NCBI GenBank assembly: GCA_024998705.1
Contig: JACOEF010000175.1
Span: 1 to 7,701, forward strand
From: Nitrospira sp.
Lineage (GTDB): Bacteria > Nitrospirota > Nitrospiria > Nitrospirales > Nitrospiraceae
Reading direction: 5' to 3'
DNA: 7,701 bases
Below, in pieces: positions 5,176-7,701 of the stretch. Every line of letters begins with the position of its first letter. The first letter of the stretch is position 1. The notes below the pieces were generated by a model. The model saw nothing but the letters and a program-made list of their open reading frames with translations, was not told the origin of the DNA and searched no databases. The position numbers and the translations under genes were made by a program.

Positions 5176-6177
5176 TTACAGGATGGCGTCGCGGAGGCAC
5201 TTGGCTGATTCTTCCGGTGCGACCGGGTTGATGTAAAATCCCGTGCCCCACTCGAATCCGGCGACCTGGGTCAGCTTCGGGATGATTTCGATGTGCCAGT
5301 GATAGAAATCTCCCGTCTTCTCGTGCAGCGGCGAGCTGTGCAGAATGAAGTTGTAGGCCGGTTGAACCAGCACGGCATCCATGCGCCGTAAGGCTTCGCC
5401 CAGGATCGGCGCCAGAAATTCAAATTGGGTGCGTTGACATTCTTCGAAATGTCCCGCGTGCCGTTTCGGGAGGATCCACATTTCAAACGGAAAGCGCGGG
5501 GCGTAGGGGGTCAGGCAGAGGAATTCCGGATTCTCCAGCACCACGCGGGCGCCTTCCGCTGATTCCTGCCGGAGGATGTCACAATAGATGCAGCATTCCT
5601 TCTGCTGGAAATGTTGCCGGCAGCCGTCGATTTCTTCGAGGACGCTGGTGGGGACGACGGGCAGGGCAATGAGTTGAGAATGGCTGTGTTCCAGCGTCGC
5701 GCCCGCCGCCGCGCCCTGATTCTTGAAGATCAAAATATACCGTAGCCGAAGATCTTTCTTGAGGTCGAGGATCCGGTCGCGATAGGCCCAGAGCACATCC
5801 TCTACCCGCTTTGCCGACAAGTCGCTGAGGCGTTCCTTGTGCGTCGGCGTTTCGATGATGACTTCATGGGCGCTGATCCCGTTCATGCGGTCATAGAGGC
5901 CGAGACCTTCCCGTCCCATATCCCCTTCCACATGCAGGGCGGGAAACTTATTAGGGATGACCCGCACGGTCCAATTCGGACTGTCCGGCTCCGAGGCGTG
6001 CGGGCGGTAAGCCAGGATTTCCTTGGGCGTCAGGCGCTCCTGTCCCGGACAAAACGGACACATGGACGCCGACGGCAGCGGCGCCGACGGCATGTGCAGA
6101 TCTTGGGGGCGCCCGCCGCGTTCGGTTGAAATGATGACCCAGCGGCCGACGATCGGATCTCTTCTTAATTCGGGCAT
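5176..6177 (-). CDS. galT: GalT-family hexose-1-phosphate nucleotidyltransferase
   Basis: Cytoplasmic enzyme of the HIT superfamily, 333 residues, full length. GalT moves UMP between UDP-glucose and galactose-1-phosphate through a uridylyl-histidine intermediate. Visible features: an N-terminal substrate stretch (R-R-D-P-I-V-G-R-W-V-I-I); zinc pair C40-x2-C43 with H113 and H164; the catalytic motif H164-S-H166-S-Q168, where H166 aligns with the nucleophile of E. coli GalT; a second Cys cluster C195-C196-x2-C199; the metal-binding H-W-H at 293-295; and a C-terminal G-F-E-W-G-T-G-F-Y-I-N-P (307-318) typical of bacterial GalT-like proteins. The second motif residue is Ser where classical GalT has Pro (HPHxQ). 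Some relatives are ADP-glucose phosphorylases or other nucleotidyltransferases, so galactose specificity is not certain. AGAGGAG at 6189-6183 supports the ATG at 6177. It lies 103 bases after the GH57 gene on the same strand, suggesting a shared role in alpha-glucan or sugar-phosphate metabolism. Confidence 0.9.
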   Translation of the reverse strand: MPELRRDPIVGRWVIISTERGGRPQDLHMPSAPLPSASMCPFCPGQERLTPKEILAYRPHASEPDSPNWTVRVIPNKFPALHVEGDMGREGLGLYDRMNGISAHEVIIETPTHKERLSDLSAKRVEDVLWAYRDRILDLKKDLRLRYILIFKNQGAAAGATLEHSHSQLIALPVVPTSVLEEIDGCRQHFQQKECCIYCDILRQESAEGARVVLENPEFLCLTPYAPRFPFEMWILPKRHAGHFEECQRTQFEFLAPILGEALRRMDAVLVQPAYNFILHSSPLHEKTGDFYHWHIEIIPKLTQVAGFEWGTGFYINPVAPEESAKCLRDAIL

Positions 6178-6182
6178 CTCGA

Positions 6183-6226
6183 CTCCTCTAGTTGCCGATG
6201 ATCAATACACAATGTTCGATGGTCAA
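6183..6226 (-). promoter_or_regulatory. Possible galT promoter and ribosome binding site
   Basis: On the minus strand, TTGACC (6226-6221; 5 of 6) and GATCAT (6203-6198; 4 of 6) are 17 bases apart, giving a short leader that still contains the AGAGGAG ribosome binding site (6189-6183), 5 bases before the galT ATG. Both boxes lie inside a heptad repeat array, so the match could be a by-product of the repeats. The ribosome binding site itself is firm. Confidence 0.35.
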
Positions 6227-6227
6227 T
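6193..6227. repeat. Degenerate 7-bp tandem repeat array upstream of galT
   Basis: Five consecutive heptads begin at 6193, 6200, 6207, 6214 and 6221. On the minus strand they fit ATYGNNN (for example ATTGACC, ATCGAAC). The array ends 15 bases before the galT start. It shares the 7-bp period and YTGA/YCGA core with the array between ttuB and ttuA. Confidence 0.45.
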
Positions 6228-6280
6228 GACGGGGCGCAGGGTGCATGCCTCCATGAACAGGGGACAGCAAACATTGTCGT

Positions 6281-7701
6281 TCAGACTCGCCACATTGCGG
6301 CTTCAAAATCGTCTCCCGGTCGGTTGAATGTGGCCGGGCCGTGATGGGGATACCGGGCGATTTCCATCCCATGTTCCGAGACCGTGAGCGTCAGTCGCAA
6401 TTCCGCGCCGACCTCGATGCCCAACTCCTTAAAGGGGACACCCAGCTCCAAGATTGTTCGGCGGCAGATCGTGCTCAAGGTGCCTATGTCCAGATAGGCG
6501 CCGGATTCGTCCGCTCGCGCGAGCAGGACTTCATCCGCGCCTCCGGCGGTCAGCGCAAACGACAACTTATATTGCTGGATGCCTGAGCCGATGTACAACT
6601 CTGCGGCACTGGCGTCCTGGCGTGCCTGGGATCGCTCATCGAGATCCAGTCTTAGGTAGAGGTGTTCGCGGTCGAACCCGAAGAGAATGGCGGTGAAGAG
6701 TCCTTCGGATTTCCACATGGCTCCCAGTGGCGGCGTCGTGTTGATGGTGCCGGCCCCACGCCATTCGAAAAAATTCGAGGCCAGTCCGTCGAGGGTCGGC
6801 GTAATCAGCGCCAGCGGGAGTCGGACCTGGTCCAGGCCTTGCGGCGTACGGGTCTCCACCAGGGGCTGATTCAAAATCTCGGGCGGCGTCACTCCGGCGT
6901 ACGTCCAGACGTTACGCAGGTGGGTGCGGAACAGCCGGTCGAATTCCTGCTTGTAATCGGTATCAAAGTCGTCGCCGTACCACCAGAACCAGTCGCTGCC
7001 TTCGGCGGCATAGAGCTCGTCCCAGGCTGCGCGTGCCCGTTCCGGCGTCAATGACGGTGTGAGTTCGACGAGTCGCGCCCGCGTGTGTTGCAGGAGGTCC
7101 CAGCCACGATTGTCTTCCTGGTGACCGATCCAGATTTTGAAGTCCTGGTTGATCCAGGAGCCGGAGTGCAACTGGTTCAGGCGTTGAGGGGGAGGAACGG
7201 CTTGCAAGGCGTCACTGATGGTATTCAAGTGAACGCGAATGCCGTGGCCGATATGGAGCCCGTCCTGTTCAAAGGCCTGGAACAGCAGAGAGAGGAAACG
7301 TTCGCCGCCGTCGTGATAATGCTCCCAGGGGTTTTCCCCGTCGAGAATAACGGCCAGGAGTCCGTTCTCCAGTGGAATGTCGTAGGCGAGGCCTCGGATT
7401 CGCCGGAGCACATCGTCGGCGGCGGATTCCGGTGTGGTCTTGTGGTAGACGAACCCGAACGCGTCGGAAATGTCCCGATCGCGAAACACCATGGTGAGCG
7501 GCTGATCTTCGGTGCCGACTGCGTAGGGCTGGTAGAGGTGATAGTGACGATTCCAGGCTTGGTCGGCCATCCGGAGCGACCGGTAGAGGATGCCCTCGTC
7601 CGTCGCCAGCCAGTGAATTCCGGCTTTGCCCAGAATCGGCAACAACTCAGGACAGACCGAGCCCTCGGACGGCCAGAGCCCCGCCGGGGGGCGGCCGAAC
7701 G
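6281..7701 (-). CDS. GH57 family glycoside hydrolase (partial, 5' end outside window)
   Basis: C-terminal 472 residues of an alpha-glucan-active GH57 enzyme; the frame is open through the right window edge. The first visible residues are F-G-R-P-P-A-G-L-W-P-S-E-G-S-V, the conserved GH57 segment in which the Glu (visible residue 12) is the expected nucleophile, followed by W-L-A-T-D-E-G at 30-36. L-D-G-E-N-P-W-E (about 119-126) supplies the expected Asp acid/base. S-G-S-W-I-N-Q-D-F-K-I-W-I-G-H and D-W-F-W-W-Y-G-D-D, both typical of amylopullulanase-like GH57 proteins, follow. The last 200 residues or so form a beta-rich C-terminal region ending AMWRV before TGA at 6283-6281. The N-terminal H-Q-P motif must lie outside the window. 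Activity (alpha-amylase, pullulanase or branching type) cannot be fixed from this part. A TTG at 7645 is open but cannot be the true start, because conserved motif residues lie upstream of it. Confidence 0.93.
   Translation of the reverse strand, partial: FGRPPAGLWPSEGSVCPELLPILGKAGIHWLATDEGILYRSLRMADQAWNRHYHLYQPYAVGTEDQPLTMVFRDRDISDAFGFVYHKTTPESAADDVLRRIRGLAYDIPLENGLLAVILDGENPWEHYHDGGERFLSLLFQAFEQDGLHIGHGIRVHLNTISDALQAVPPPQRLNQLHSGSWINQDFKIWIGHQEDNRGWDLLQHTRARLVELTPSLTPERARAAWDELYAAEGSDWFWWYGDDFDTDYKQEFDRLFRTHLRNVWTYAGVTPPEILNQPLVETRTPQGLDQVRLPLALITPTLDGLASNFFEWRGAGTINTTPPLGAMWKSEGLFTAILFGFDREHLYLRLDLDERSQARQDASAAELYIGSGIQQYKLSFALTAGGADEVLLARADESGAYLDIGTLSTICRRTILELGVPFKELGIEVGAELRLTLTVSEHGMEIARYPHHGPATFNRPGDDFEAAMWRV

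Noticed and set aside
5069..5251. Minus-strand 60-codon frame overlapping the end of galT
   Set aside because: It is an out-of-frame reading of the conserved C-terminus of GalT continuing into the spacer.
1..7701. Search for CRISPR arrays, tRNA or rRNA genes, insertion-sequence ends, transposases or a defence system
   Set aside because: Nothing resembling these was seen by eye on either strand; the only tandem repeats are short degenerate heptads.

Overview
The window looks like chromosome of a GC-rich Gram-negative bacterium. A Nitrospira-type (Nitrospirota) genome is my best guess, from the overall protein style and the pairing of a Thermus-like TtuA/TtuB system with GH57/GalT polysaccharide genes. 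That assignment is inference, not proof. Every convincing gene is on the minus strand, so the biological order runs from high to low coordinates.

Layout, upstream to downstream on the minus strand: (1) 7701-6281, the C-terminal part of a GH57 glycoside hydrolase whose start lies outside the window. (2) 6177-5176, a complete GalT-family hexose-1-phosphate nucleotidyltransferase with a good ribosome binding site. (3) 5175-4623, a spacer with no confident full-length gene. It holds a small reading frame with an excellent ribosome binding site that is cut by an in-frame TGA before a transmembrane segment. (4) 4622-4425, a 65-residue TtuB-like ubiquitin-fold sulfur carrier, followed by (5) 4322-3384, a complete TtuA/NcsA-type tRNA 2-thiolation enzyme. 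(6) 3383-2962, a spacer with a fibronectin-III-like remnant on the plus strand, a possible 34-residue minus-strand ORF, short repeats, a terminator-like hairpin and a sigma-70-like promoter. (7) 2961-1, a carbohydrate ABC importer operon: periplasmic binding protein, MalF-type permease and MalG-type permease (truncated by the window edge), joined by two 4-base ATGA stop/start overlaps. No ATPase gene is visible.

Functionally there are three modules. GH57 plus GalT suggests intracellular alpha-glucan or sugar-phosphate metabolism. TtuB plus TtuA forms a thiolation module: TtuB would carry the activated sulfur as a C-terminal thiocarboxylate and TtuA would transfer it to tRNA. The E1-like activating enzyme TtuC is not in the window. 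The ABC operon imports an oligosaccharide or disaccharide.

The points most worth a second look are: the extra Arg after the Gly-Gly tail of the TtuB-like protein, with a degenerate 7-bp repeat array starting right at its stop codon; a second heptad array upstream of galT; the interrupted microprotein; the fibronectin-III remnant; and two promoter candidates so close to their start codons that the mRNAs could be leaderless.
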